Below, piece by piece: positions 14,601 to 23,473 of a stretch of DNA of 52,118 bases. The notes under the pieces are model-generated. The model ran no database searches and was not told the DNA's origin. It saw nothing but the letters and a program-made list of their open reading frames with translations. Both the position numbers and the translations under genes were made by a program. Within the stretch, counting starts at the first letter, position 1; the number at the start of each line of letters is the position of its first letter. Origin of the DNA: Actinomycetota bacterium (GTDB lineage: Bacteria > Actinomycetota > Acidimicrobiia > IMCC26256 > PALSA-555); assembly GCA_003140175.1 (NCBI GenBank), contig PLJD01000081.1, positions 1-52,118 on the forward strand, in the 5' to 3' direction.

Positions 14601-14857
14601 GGTCTTCCCCGTCCCCGAAGAGCCGTCCCACGCGTGCCAGAACGATCCCAGAATCGTCTGGAAGGGAGCCCAAGTTGTTCGGCGATGGTTCCCCGCGGGG
14701 AGCAGCTCAGGCCCTGCAGCGCACCAGGTGTGACCGCATCAACCGATTGAGTAGCCGGTTTTGGTGTCGGGGGGCACCCGAGGTCCGCGCCTGCTGCTCG
14801 TGCACCGTCCGTGGCCAGCTTCGAAGAGCCGTCCGAGCTGATGCTCTACCGTGGCGG
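14601..14857. other. Degraded sequence after integrase remnant
   Basis: No family pattern is visible in either strand. The first 80 bp probably derive from the 3' end of the integrase gene with frame loss. The remainder leads to the stop codon of the secreted protein. Confidence 0.4.
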
Positions 14858-15598
14858 CTAGTTGGCGCCGACGACCTTGAAGCTCTTGTTGACGAAGACA
14901 TGGTGTGGCCAGTTGACGCCGATGTTGTGCACCTCGTACTCGCCGTTGCTCAGCTGCACCACACGGTCGACGATGCCGCCCGGGTAGGCGGCCAGCGCAG
15001 CCTTCGTCGCCTTATTCGCTGTCGTTCCGCTGACGATCGTTCCCGACCCCTGGCTGTAGCTCGCCGGGATCTGACCGACCTGCTTTGACGTGGTCGGTGC
15101 ACCGGGCTGGAAGGGGATCACCCCCGCGGCCGAGGAAGTCCCAGATCCGCCGGCGCCGGTCGGTTGCACGATGACCTGCGTGGCCGTGATGGTCGTTCCG
15201 CTGGTCGTCCCAAGTACGAGCACGCTTTCGCCTGGTGTAATGGCACTCGCCGAGGTCGAGCTCGTGCCTTTCAGGTATTTCGTCGAGGACGCCTTATCGA
15301 CGGTCACCTTCTGACCCGCTGATGTCGACATGGTGAAGCTCGACGTCGACACGGTACCGACCGTGCCGGATGCTCCCCCTGAAGCCGGTCCAGACCGAGC
15401 GTTGGATCCCCCGCCGCCAGATCCGACACTGCCAGCAGAGCCGCTACCGGCTGCTGTTACCGAGGGCGAGGCGGCTGCGGCGGTTGAACCCGCGTCGGCG
15501 ACCGCATAGCCACCGACCGCAAGCGCAATGGCCGTAACGCCAGCAGCGATCGACCTGGTGAGCTCGTGCCTGCTCAAGATCGTGGGCTTGAGGCTCAT
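14858..15598 (-). CDS. Secreted DUF5666/PepSY-like protein
   Basis: A 246-residue protein with an N-terminal signal: basic HELTR, hydrophobic SIAAGVTAIALAVGGYAVADA. A glycine/serine-rich linker follows. Residues 90-165 (GTVGTVSTSSFTMST, TVDKASSTKYLKG, GESVLVLGTTSGTTITATQVIV) match the DUF5666 beta domain. The C-terminal 60 residues (ALAAYPGGIVDRVVQLSNGEYEVHNIG) resemble a PepSY-type domain. It is likely exported; its role is unknown. The ATG at 15598 has GGGAGG 8 nt upstream. It marks the right boundary of the scar-rich region. Confidence 0.75.
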   Translation of the reverse strand: MSLKPTILSRHELTRSIAAGVTAIALAVGGYAVADAGSTAAAASPSVTAAGSGSAGSVGSGGGGSNARSGPASGGASGTVGTVSTSSFTMSTSAGQKVTVDKASSTKYLKGTSSTSASAITPGESVLVLGTTSGTTITATQVIVQPTGAGGSGTSSAAGVIPFQPGAPTTSKQVGQIPASYSQGSGTIVSGTTANKATKAALAAYPGGIVDRVVQLSNGEYEVHNIGVNWPHHVFVNKSFKVVGAN

Positions 15599-15937
15599 GG
15601 TGGATCCTCCCTTGCATTCTGGGTTCTTGGTTGATGCCAGTATGCGATCAGGCCATAAGGGACCCCTTAGAGGAACCGAAGAGTTAGCCCGTGAAGAGTT
15701 AAGAAGTCGGTAAGGATGGGGTCGATGTGCGGAATCGTTCCGCGCGTCGCAGCCCAGCCTCCCGCAACGATCGATCTCCGGCAGCGATGACCTGTAGCCC
15801 CTTGTCCGCGCCGACACAGAAGCGCAGAGATCAGACCGCCCATGCATGGTCTGGTTTGCTTGTCGACATGTCACGCGCCAGATGTGCCGTTCGGCGCCCG
15901 GCCCGGTCCTCAAGCTGCCATGTTCGGCATGCTGATT
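15599..15937. other. Intergenic region, 339 bp
   Basis: It holds the ribosome-binding site and probable promoter of the leftward secreted-protein gene. The short rightward frames near 15840 show no family pattern. Confidence 0.4.
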
Positions 15938-16804
15938 CTATTGGGGAAAACTGGCGAGCGCTTCCGTGAAGCGAGCTTCGACGATAGGTCGTTCGCCACT
16001 GTTGGGTATTATCCAGAACTCCCCCGCGAGGATCGCCTTCAACGTGCGCATCGCGACGTGGGCAGGAGTCGAGCCATCGGGTCCGGTGAACATGCTTTTG
16101 ATCGCTAAGCGCATCGCTTCGGCGTCATCAGTGCGACATTCGGCGCCGAGCGCAACCGGTCGGCCGCGCTCGGATTCCATCACGCGCGTATCGGTCGCAC
16201 TCGGGCAGAGCACGCTCACGCCGATCGGGAGTCCGTATGCGGCGCATTCCTGGCGCAGTGTTTCCGAGATCGACACGACAGCAGTTTTCGATGCGGCGTA
16301 TGGTCCGATGAACGGCACGCCACTCATGAGACCACCCATCGAGGCAGTGTTGACGATGTGCGAAGGAGTCGACTGGCCGCGCAGGATCGGCAAGAAGCTC
16401 GCCAGTCCGTGAACGACTCCCCACATGTTGACGTTGAACACCCAACGCCAATCATCGAGCGTCTGGTCTTGGATCAGGTTGAACGTGGAGACGCCCGCGT
16501 TGTTGCACAGCACATCAACCCGCCCGAACCGATCGAGCGTCACCTTCGCCAACCGTTCAACGGATGCTGGATCGGATACGTCAACGGTGACGGCAAGCGC
16601 GGCGGCACCGTTGAGGCGCAGACGTTCAGCGACAGCCTCAGCTTCGCGACCGTCGAGGTCGGCGAGCACAACTGCTGAGCCCACTGCGACGAATGCCTCT
16701 GCGAGGGCACAGCCGATACCGCTCGCGGCGCCTGTCACCACCGCAACTCGCCCCGCGCCGATCACGGCATGTGCTGACTCCGCTGCACCCTCTCGTTCAG
16801 ACAT
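15938..16804 (-). CDS. SDR-family oxidoreductase
   Basis: A 288-residue short-chain dehydrogenase. It has the cofactor motif VTGAASGIGCALAEAF, an acidic residue after strand 2 (LADLDGREAE) favouring NAD(H), CNNAGVS, the catalytic serine in NTASMGGLMSG, and the PYAASK catalytic Tyr/Lys. The ATG at 16804 follows a frame that runs further upstream without features. It is divergent from the acyl-CoA dehydrogenase operon and shares the operator-like palindrome at 16841, so it probably belongs to the same regulon, supplying an oxidation step for a hydroxy or keto intermediate. Confidence 0.88.
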   Translation of the reverse strand: MSEREGAAESAHAVIGAGRVAVVTGAASGIGCALAEAFVAVGSAVVLADLDGREAEAVAERLRLNGAAALAVTVDVSDPASVERLAKVTLDRFGRVDVLCNNAGVSTFNLIQDQTLDDWRWVFNVNMWGVVHGLASFLPILRGQSTPSHIVNTASMGGLMSGVPFIGPYAASKTAVVSISETLRQECAAYGLPIGVSVLCPSATDTRVMESERGRPVALGAECRTDDAEAMRLAIKSMFTGPDGSTPAHVAMRTLKAILAGEFWIIPNSGERPIVEARFTEALASFPQ

Positions 16805-16840
16805 GACGACGACCCTTTCATTGCGTGACCGACCGCGCGA

Positions 16841-16855
16841 GATTACACTGTAATC
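16841..16855. promoter_or_regulatory. TetR-type operator candidate GATTACACTGTAATC
   Basis: A perfect inverted repeat of 7 bp on either side of one central base, located 36 bp from the SDR start and 44 bp from the acyl-CoA dehydrogenase start. It is clearly more AT-rich than its surroundings. The only regulator encoded in the divergent cluster is the TetR protein at 20226, which makes it the likely ligand. Binding is inferred. Confidence 0.6.
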
Positions 16856-16899
16856 ACATCGCGACATCCCGGTCGCGAAGGGTGGCACGGGACTCACCA

Positions 16900-18222
16900 A
16901 TGGCTTGGGATTTCGAAACGGATGACGAGTTTGGCGAGCAGCTCAGGTGGATGCGCGAGTTCATCGACACGCAGCTCATACCGCTCGAACCGATTTATGA
17001 CCGATTGCCTCGGGACGAATGGCGCGTCGTGCAGACCTACCTCCAGCGACAGGTCAAGGAACGCGGGCTCTGGGCTGCCTTCCTCGACCCGAAGCTCGGC
17101 GGCTCCGGATTCGGGCAACTCAAGTTGGCGTTGATGTCGGAGATCATTGGCCGGTGCATGATGTCGATGGGAATCTTCGGGGTGCAGGCCCCCGACAGCG
17201 GCAACATGGAACTCCTGGCCCACGGCGCCACAGATGCTCAAAAGGAGCGGTGGCTCTGGCCGAATTTGCGCGGCGAGATTTCCAGCGCGTTCGCGCTCAC
17301 CGAACCGTTTTTGGCGGGTGCCGACCCGACCGTGATCGGCACGACCGCGAATAGGGACGGTGACGAGTGGGTCATCAACGGTCATAAGTGGTTCATCACC
17401 AATGCTTCGGTCGCCGACATCGTGTTGGTCTTCGCTGAGACCAGCGCCGAAGGACGCCCGCACCGCCATGCTTCGGTGTTTGTCGTCCCCACCGACACAC
17501 CTGGCTTGGACATCGTGCGCGATATCGGCACGATGGCACACCCCGATGTGGATTACGGACGACTCGGCAATCATGCCGAGCTCGTGTTTCGCGATTGTCG
17601 CGTGCCAGCTGACCACCTGATCGGCCAGCCCGGCGACGGGTTCGTGCTCGCCCAGCAACGGCTCGGTGGTGGTCGCATTCATCATGCGATGCGGTGGCTC
17701 GGGCAAGCCCAACGGTCACTCGACATCATGTGCGAACGGGCAGTGTCTCGGACCTCACACGGGAAGCTGTTGGCTGGCCATCAGATGGTGCAGGACTATG
17801 TGGCGCTGTCCCACACGGAGATTCAGGCCGCACGACTGCTGACCTTCCAAATCGCGTGGAAGATCGACAAGTTCGGAGCCGCTGCAGTGCGGGCCGATCT
17901 CGGGATGGTCAAGGCTCACGTGTCGAAAATCGTGTTGGGGGTGCTCGACCGCACGATTCAAGTCTGCGGCGCGCTCGGCTACTCGACCGACCTGCCAGTG
18001 GAGTCCTGGTATCGCGCGACGCGTTTCGGCCCGATCGGCGACGGCCCCGACGAACTGCATAAGTCGGTGCTCGCCCGCACGTTGTTGAAGGGCTACAAGC
18101 CGGTCGATGGATGGCCCAGCGAGCACATCCCGAGCCGTCGCCCGGCGGCCGAAGGGAAGTGGGCGGAGCTGAGGCACTTGGCGGGAGTTCCCGAGTCCAT
18201 GAATGACTCCAATGCACATTGA
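16900..18222 (+). CDS. Acyl-CoA dehydrogenase (ACAD10/11-like)
   Basis: A 440-residue flavoenzyme of the acyl-CoA dehydrogenase family. Conserved pieces are RDEWRVVQTYLQ near the N-terminus, PDSGNMELLAHGA, the FAD/substrate motif SAFALTEPFLAGADP, WVINGHKWFITNA, and LGGGRIHHAMRW. The C-terminal helix bundle includes QVCGALGYSTDLPVESWYRATR. Length and the RDEW-VVQTYLQ block fit the ACAD10/11 subgroup rather than short-chain dehydrogenases. It is first in an operon; the phosphotransferase start overlaps its 3' end by 20 nt. Dehydrogenases of this group act with a hydroxyacyl-CoA kinase. Confidence 0.88.
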   Translation: MAWDFETDDEFGEQLRWMREFIDTQLIPLEPIYDRLPRDEWRVVQTYLQRQVKERGLWAAFLDPKLGGSGFGQLKLALMSEIIGRCMMSMGIFGVQAPDSGNMELLAHGATDAQKERWLWPNLRGEISSAFALTEPFLAGADPTVIGTTANRDGDEWVINGHKWFITNASVADIVLVFAETSAEGRPHRHASVFVVPTDTPGLDIVRDIGTMAHPDVDYGRLGNHAELVFRDCRVPADHLIGQPGDGFVLAQQRLGGGRIHHAMRWLGQAQRSLDIMCERAVSRTSHGKLLAGHQMVQDYVALSHTEIQAARLLTFQIAWKIDKFGAAAVRADLGMVKAHVSKIVLGVLDRTIQVCGALGYSTDLPVESWYRATRFGPIGDGPDELHKSVLARTLLKGYKPVDGWPSEHIPSRRPAAEGKWAELRHLAGVPESMNDSNAH

Positions 18223-19231
18223 GCCTTTGCAGCGTTTCTTCGATGAGGCGTTTGGCGGATCCGCGGAGATCACCGTGACGCCCCTGGTCGGTGGAGGGTC
18301 CTGCGAGGCGTTCGCGATCTATCGTGAGGCTGCGCGCTGGGTCCTGCGGCGTGCACCGCGTCATGCCAACGTCTCGAGCGCGCACAACGTGCTGCGAGAG
18401 TACAAGATCCTCGACGCGATCAAGGATGAACCAGTCGCGACTGCGCGTCCCGTCATCTCGTGTGACGACCCAAGCGTGTTCGGTGCACCGTTCTTCGTGA
18501 TGCAGCACATCGACGGGTCGGCCATATTGACCCACGTTCCCGAACAATGGGCAATGACACCGGAATCACAAGGTCGCGCGCTTGAGGAGCTCATCGACGC
18601 GCTTGTTGCGATTCACGCAGTCGATTGGCGCGCGTGCGGTCTCGGCGATCTGGCCCACGCTGGCGAATACCTCCCACACCAGATCACTCGTTGGCTCGCG
18701 CAGCTTGCGTCGTATGAAGGCCGCGCACTTCCGCCCGCGATCCAAATCGCTGATTGGCTCGATGCGCACCGACCCCCAGACCAACCAAGTGCGCTGTGTC
18801 ACGGCGACTACAAACTCGACAACCTCCTCTTCGCACCCGAATCACCACCGAGGCTGGCCGCAGTCGTCGATTGGGAAATGGCCGGAATCGGCGACCCGCT
18901 CGTCGACCTCGCGTGGGCGCTGATCTTTCACCCGGGACCTGACGGCACGATCCATCTCGGCATGTCGAAGGACCCCAAGTTTGCCCTGGCATCGCTGCCC
19001 GATCGACGGCAACTCATCGACCGATACGCGCGCAAGTCGGCCCGCGACACGACATCGATCGGCTGGTATGACGTGTTCGCTCGATGGAAACTCGCGATCG
19101 CGCTCGAGGGCAGCTACGCCAAGTTCCTACGAGGGCAATCCGACAAGCCACTCCACGAGTTTTTCGGGATACAGGCCGATCTGCTGCTCGAAAGCGCCAA
19201 GAACATCATCGAAGGCGAAGTCACACCATGA
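18203..19231 (+). CDS. ACAD10-like acyl-CoA phosphotransferase (APH fold)
   Basis: A 342-residue APH-superfamily kinase. GGGSCEAFAIYREAARWVLRRAP is the ATP-binding front, ALCHGDYKLDNLLF the catalytic loop (near residue 197), and AAVVDWEMAGIGDPLVDLAW the metal site. Such kinases accompany acyl-CoA dehydrogenases in ACAD10/11 and in levulinate catabolism (LvaA), where they phosphorylate 4-hydroxyacyl-CoA so that phosphate can be eliminated. The start at 18203 overlaps the upstream gene; ATG at 18212 is an alternative. The stop overlaps the next ATG, so the genes are translationally coupled. Confidence 0.85.
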   Translation: MTPMHIEPLQRFFDEAFGGSAEITVTPLVGGGSCEAFAIYREAARWVLRRAPRHANVSSAHNVLREYKILDAIKDEPVATARPVISCDDPSVFGAPFFVMQHIDGSAILTHVPEQWAMTPESQGRALEELIDALVAIHAVDWRACGLGDLAHAGEYLPHQITRWLAQLASYEGRALPPAIQIADWLDAHRPPDQPSALCHGDYKLDNLLFAPESPPRLAAVVDWEMAGIGDPLVDLAWALIFHPGPDGTIHLGMSKDPKFALASLPDRRQLIDRYARKSARDTTSIGWYDVFARWKLAIALEGSYAKFLRGQSDKPLHEFFGIQADLLLESAKNIIEGEVTP

Positions 19232-20229
19232 GCGAGCTCAGCGGAGAGACGATGCGCGCGTGGCAGGTGGATGCAACAGGCGAGCCAATCGACGTGCTGC
19301 GCTCGGTGGAACTCGATGTTCCCGAACCAGGTCCCGGCCAGATCCGTGTTCGTGTCACCGCTGCGGGTATCGGGTTGCCAGACGTGTTGATGTGCCGCGG
19401 GACCTACCCGCTCACACCAGCATTGCCATTCACGCCCGGCCAAGAAGCCGCGGGCGTCATCACCGCAATTGGAGACGGCGTCACGCGCAAGCTCGGCAGC
19501 CGCGTCATGTTCGTGAGCGCGTTCTACGACGGCCACGGCTCCTTCGCCCAAGAATGTCTGGCACTTTCATCCACCGCATTTCCGGTGCCCGACGGCCTAA
19601 CGGATGCTGAGGCAGCCGGGTTTTGGATCCCACACCTCACGGCATGGACCGGGCTCGTGGAGCGCGGTCACCTCGCCGCGGGTGAGTGGCTCGTCGTGCT
19701 CGGCGCCGCAGGGGGCAGCGGCATCGCCGCAGTACAACTCGGACGCGCGCTCGGCGGCCAAGTCATTGCCGTCGTCGGCGACGAGGAGCGAGCAGAATGC
19801 TGTCGCGAACTCGGCGCTGAAATCGCCATCAACCACCGAGACGGACAACTCGCTCCCGTGTTGCGCGCAGCGACCGGCGGCCGAGGGGTCGACGTCATCT
19901 ACGACCCGGTCGGCGGCGCCATGGCCGAAGACGCGGCAGGGGCGCTCGCGCGAAATGGCCGTCACCTTGCAGTTGGCTTTGCCAGCGGAAGGTGGCCCAA
20001 ACTCGCATCACACGACCTTGTTATCGCGAACACCTCGCTCGTGGGCGTCTTCGCTGGCGGTCAGTCTGCCGCGGAACTCGATGAAATCCACCTCGCATTG
20101 TCACGTCTCATCGGCGATGGCAGACTCCGGAACGCCGTAACCGCCACGCCGACGTTCGATGAACTCCCGAACGCGCTCCAGCGACTCGCGGACCGCAACG
20201 CTATCGGCAAACTGGTGATGGTCCTGTGA
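19228..20229 (+). CDS. MDR oxidoreductase, NADPH:quinone reductase-like
   Basis: A 333-residue medium-chain dehydrogenase. It has VRVTAAGIGLPDVLMCRGTYP and FTPGQEAAGVITAIGDGV in the GroES-like half and VVLGAAGGSGIAAVQLGRALG as the Rossmann motif, with ATGGRGVDVIYDPVGG after it. Zinc ligands are absent, as in enoyl/quinone reductase-type MDRs. It overlaps the kinase by ATGA at 19228 and is followed by the regulator with a GTGA overlap. In this operon it may reduce the enoyl product or a related intermediate. Confidence 0.85.
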   Translation: MSELSGETMRAWQVDATGEPIDVLRSVELDVPEPGPGQIRVRVTAAGIGLPDVLMCRGTYPLTPALPFTPGQEAAGVITAIGDGVTRKLGSRVMFVSAFYDGHGSFAQECLALSSTAFPVPDGLTDAEAAGFWIPHLTAWTGLVERGHLAAGEWLVVLGAAGGSGIAAVQLGRALGGQVIAVVGDEERAECCRELGAEIAINHRDGQLAPVLRAATGGRGVDVIYDPVGGAMAEDAAGALARNGRHLAVGFASGRWPKLASHDLVIANTSLVGVFAGGQSAAELDEIHLALSRLIGDGRLRNAVTATPTFDELPNALQRLADRNAIGKLVMVL

Positions 20230-20870
20230 GCCGACAACCTGACTTCGACTTGGACGCTGACGAAATCATCACCGCGGCGGTCGGGATATTTCGCGAGTCG
20301 GGGCTCGACGCCGTGAGCATGCGCAGTGTCGCCACGCGACTTGGCGTATCGCCGGTCCCGCTGTACAGCAGAATCGGCAACAAAGATGCACTTATCGACG
20401 CAATCGCCGATCGCCTCTTCGCAAACCTGACGCCACCGCGGGTTCGCGACGAGACCTGGGGCAGCTACGCGACACGCTGGGCGGGCGAATTGCGATCGCA
20501 GCTCGTGGCCGCCCGCGAGAGTCGGCTCATTCTTTCGCCTGGACGCGAGGCATTCGTGGAGGTGTCGCGGCCACTTGTCGAGGCGATGCGGCACGACGGC
20601 TTTCGCGCCGACGCCGCCGTGCAAGCATGTCGATTGCTGATGTGGGCGACAATTGGTTTCGTCGCGGTCGAGTCCGGAGCCCGGCCACCACGTCGGCCGA
20701 GACCAGTGCGACCGGGAGGCGACGCGGGAGGCGTCGACACTACAGAAGCCGACACGCTGTTCAATATCCACATCCGACACTTGACCGACGGCATCGCTCG
20801 AGATGTCGCGGCGGAAAGCTCAGCTTCCGTCGCGGATGGTGACGAAGACCATCAAGCAGCACGTCAATGA
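20226..20870 (+). CDS. TetR-family transcriptional regulator
   Basis: A 214-residue repressor. The N-terminal helix-turn-helix reads ADEIITAAVGIFRESGLDAVSMRSVATRLGVSPVPLYSRIGNKDALIDAIADRLF. The C-terminal half, TetR_C-type, contains conserved tryptophans and would bind the inducer. It starts with GTG overlapping the stop codon of the dehydrogenase gene. As last gene of the operon it probably autoregulates the cluster and the divergent SDR through the palindrome at 16841. Confidence 0.87.
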   Translation: MSRQPDFDLDADEIITAAVGIFRESGLDAVSMRSVATRLGVSPVPLYSRIGNKDALIDAIADRLFANLTPPRVRDETWGSYATRWAGELRSQLVAARESRLILSPGREAFVEVSRPLVEAMRHDGFRADAAVQACRLLMWATIGFVAVESGARPPRRPRPVRPGGDAGGVDTTEADTLFNIHIRHLTDGIARDVAAESSASVADGDEDHQAARQ

Positions 20871-21306
20871 ACACCCATGCCAAGCACGTGTGCTTCGGCG
20901 CGACATGGGCCACCGTGTTCAGTGGACCGCGTCCGAACTGGTGTTCCCCCCGGCTCGGTGCCGTCGGTGCGGGTCGCCGACGCACCGACCACAACAGGGC
21001 CGAAGGCTCCGCGCGGGGGCGCGGGATCGACGGGCCCGGGCTCGTCAAAGTCGTGGTCGGCCTCGGGCGAGACAGCCACGGCCGTTACCGCCAGCAGGCC
21101 TGCACCCTTTGCGGGACGCTGCGCGAGGCGAAGGCGCTCCGGGCTCGGTCCCTCACCGACCGCCGCGAGTTGCGAGTCGACCTGGCGAGCGCTGTTGGCC
21201 GACTGCACGTAGATCATTGGTGGATCTTTGGTGCGGAGCTGTCGATCTGTCGATTTCGTCGCTCCCCGTTCGTCTTAGGGGCGACCATTCCCCGGAGGAG
21301 GAAGTG
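20871..21306. other. Intergenic region, 436 bp, no supported gene
   Basis: Open frames on both strands here are arginine- or alanine-rich and match nothing I recognise. The last 30 bp contain the ribosome-binding site GGAGGAGGAAG of the DGPF gene. Confidence 0.4.
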
Positions 21307-21666
21307 ATGAAGTACATGTTGATGATCCACCAGGGCACAACGCCGACGCCGCTGGACCCGGAGGCGTGGGCGACGCTCTCGGAAGACGAACAGCAGGGGA
21401 TCTACGCCGCGTACAAGGCGATCAACGAGGCGCCAGGTGTCACTCCGGGCAACGGCCTGCAGCCTCCGGAGACGGCCACCACCGTCCGGGTGCAGGACGG
21501 CAAGACGATCACGACCGACGGCCCATTCGTTGAGACTAAGGAAGCGCTCAACGGCTACCTCCTCTACGAGGCGGACGATCTCGACGCAGCGATCGAGCTC
21601 GCGGCGCGGATTCCGGCAGCCCGCCTCGGCGGCGCGGTCGAGGTGCGTCCAACCATGGAGTGGTAG
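21307..21666 (+). CDS. YCII-related DGPF-domain protein
   Basis: A 119-residue protein with the name-giving motif [35 protein letters not shown]. It begins [11 protein letters not shown], typical of the family. A strong ribosome-binding site (GGAGGAGGAAG) precedes the ATG. DGPF proteins are dimeric ferredoxin-like folds encoded next to ECF42 sigma factors, where they are presumed to signal or act with the sigma factor. Its stop overlaps the sigma gene start by 7 nt, so the two are co-translated. Confidence 0.9.
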   Translation: MKYMLMIHQGTTPTPLDPEAWATLSEDEQQGIYAAYKAINEAPGVTPGNGLQPPETATTVRVQDGKTITTDGPFVETKEALNGYLLYEADDLDAAIELAARIPAARLGGAVEVRPTMEW

Positions 21667-22853
21667 CGAGCCTCGAGCGGACCTTCCGCGACGAGTGGGG
21701 ACGTGTGCTCGCCGCGCTGATCGGCGTGCTCGGCGACTTCGACCTTGCCGAGGAGGCCGCACAGGAGGCCTTCGCGATCGCCGCGGAGCGCTGGCCGCGG
21801 GACGGATACCCCGCCAACCCGCGGGCCTGGCTGGTGACGACGGCACGCAACCGAGCCATCGATCGCGTTCGCCGCGATCACACGCTGGCCGCAAAGACGG
21901 GTCTGCTCCAGGTGCAGGAGGCAACGGAGGATGCGATGGACGCGACGACGTTTCCAGACGAGCGACTCGAGCTCGTCTTCACCTGCTGTCACCCGGCACT
22001 CGCCATCGAGGCACAGGTGGCCCTCACCCTGCGAACCCTCGGCGGCCTCACCACCGACCAGATCGCGCGTGCCTTCCTAGTTCCCGAGCCGACGATGGCG
22101 CAACGACTGGTGCGGGCGAAGCGCAAGATCAAGGCCGCCGGCATCCCATTCCGGGTGCCTCCCGACCACCTGTTGCCCGATCGGCTTGCCGCCGTGCTCG
22201 CGGTCGCCTACCTGATCTTCAATGAAGGCTACGGCGGCCGCGGCGACCTGGCAGCGGAGGCGCTGTGGCTCGGGCGCGCGCTCGTCACGCTGATGCCCGA
22301 TGAGCCGGAGGCGCACGGTCTGCTGGCGATGATGCTGCTCCACGACTCCCGCCGCGAGGCGCGGTTTCGGAACGGCGACCTGGTGTTACTCGCCGACCAG
22401 GATCGCTCGCTCTGGGACGCGGAGCAGATCACCGACGGGCGGACGGCACTGGACCGCGCCCTCACCCTGGGCGGACGGGGTCCCTACGTCGTGCAGGCGG
22501 CGATCGCCTCCCTGCACGCCGACGAGCCGCGCGACCTGCCCCAGATCGCCGCCCTCTACGGCGAGCTCGCCCGCCTCACCGACTCGCCGGTTGTCGAGCT
22601 GAACCGGGCGGTCGCGGTCGCCGAGGCGGATGGTCCTGAGGCGGGCCTCCGCATCGTTGATCAGCTCGACCTCGAGGATTACCGCTACCTGCACTCGACG
22701 AGGGGCGAGCTGCTGCGCCGCCTCGGTCGAACCGAAGAGGCCCGCGACGCCTACCGCCGTGCGTTGGCGCTGGTCCACGACGATGCCGAGCGGCGCTTGC
22801 TTGAGCGGCGGCTGGTGGAACTCGGCCTGACAGGCGGCCCTGCCTGGCGATGA
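21660..22853 (+). CDS. ECF42 RNA polymerase sigma factor
   Basis: A 397-residue ECF sigma factor. Region 2 includes [49 protein letters not shown]; region 4 includes [50 protein letters not shown] long C-terminal extension (residues 165-397) with tetratricopeptide-like repeats, ending in [25 protein letters not shown], replaces a separate anti-sigma factor. This architecture and the DGPF neighbour define group ECF42. Translation starts at GTG within the upstream gene's last codons. Confidence 0.9.
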   Translation: MVASLERTFRDEWGRVLAALIGVLGDFDLAEEAAQEAFAIAAERWPRDGYPANPRAWLVTTARNRAIDRVRRDHTLAAKTGLLQVQEATEDAMDATTFPDERLELVFTCCHPALAIEAQVALTLRTLGGLTTDQIARAFLVPEPTMAQRLVRAKRKIKAAGIPFRVPPDHLLPDRLAAVLAVAYLIFNEGYGGRGDLAAEALWLGRALVTLMPDEPEAHGLLAMMLLHDSRREARFRNGDLVLLADQDRSLWDAEQITDGRTALDRALTLGGRGPYVVQAAIASLHADEPRDLPQIAALYGELARLTDSPVVELNRAVAVAEADGPEAGLRIVDQLDLEDYRYLHSTRGELLRRLGRTEEARDAYRRALALVHDDAERRLLERRLVELGLTGGPAWR

Positions 22854-23249
22854 CGTATCCAGAACCGTTTCCGACGTCGACCTTCGCATGGTGCAGATCG
22901 CACCGACAGCCTCCGGGCCGTCACGCCACGAAGCGGCAAAGCCGGCTCCGACCAGCGGCGGTCGTCGGCACCCTTGCTCGTCGGGTTCCGTCACAGAGGT
23001 GACGAGCGAAACCAGCCAGGCAGCGATCGCCGCCGTAGTCTCCACGGGAAGGGACACGCAACGCTGAACCCGTCAGGTGAGCGAGATAACTTTCGGGTCA
23101 GCGGACCGCGTGACCTGGCCCATACCGATGGCAGATCCAGTCGAGGGGCGTCACGACCGGGACGCGTGTCGAAGTGGCTGCTTGGGCCCGCCCCCGCTCG
23201 ACAGCCGGCGACGGCGTTCGCGGGCGCAATCTCAGCTTAGCTAACTACG
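22854..23249. other. Intergenic region with CGTCAC/GTGACG hairpin
   Basis: It contains an inverted repeat CGTCAC-AGAG-GTGACG at 22989-23004 that could be a weak terminator or operator. No gene is seen. Confidence 0.35.
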
Positions 23250-23264
23250 AAAGGATGCGATGCC

Positions 23265-23369
23265 ATGCTCGGCCGTAAGACCTACACACAGGAAGAACGA
23301 GCCGTGCTTACAAGGGCATCAGTCGCTGATGGCGTCGACAACACTGACCACGTGGAGGACACCGTATGA
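23265..23369 (+). CDS. Micro-ORF, 34 residues
   Basis: ATG at 23265 follows AAAGGA by 10 nt and opens a frame starting LGRKTYTQEERAVLTRAS and ending DHVEDTV. The TGA overlaps a second ATG (23366), which has GGAGG 7 nt upstream. It may be a leader peptide or the stump of a lost gene. No homology is recognised. Confidence 0.35.
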   Translation: MLGRKTYTQEERAVLTRASVADGVDNTDHVEDTV

Positions 23370-23392
23370 CCGACTCGAGCAACCAGGCGTAG
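23366..23392 (+). pseudogene. SD-led start interrupted by TAG at codon 9
   Basis: ATG at 23366 has a good GGAGG ribosome-binding site and overlaps the previous stop, but a TAG occurs at 23390-23392 after eight codons. The frame is the same as that of the downstream substrate-binding protein. It is either a disrupted original start, a leader peptide, or a coincidence. Confidence 0.35.
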
Positions 23393-23473
23393 TGCACCGT
23401 GCGTAGCGCCCTTCAGGCAACACGAGTACCCCACCCGTCTCTGCCATCCACGACGCGTCTCGAGGAGCAGGTC

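Noticed and set aside
20867-21307. Frames in the gap between TetR and DGPF genes
   Set aside because: Both strands are open by chance in GC-rich sequence; nothing resembles a known family.
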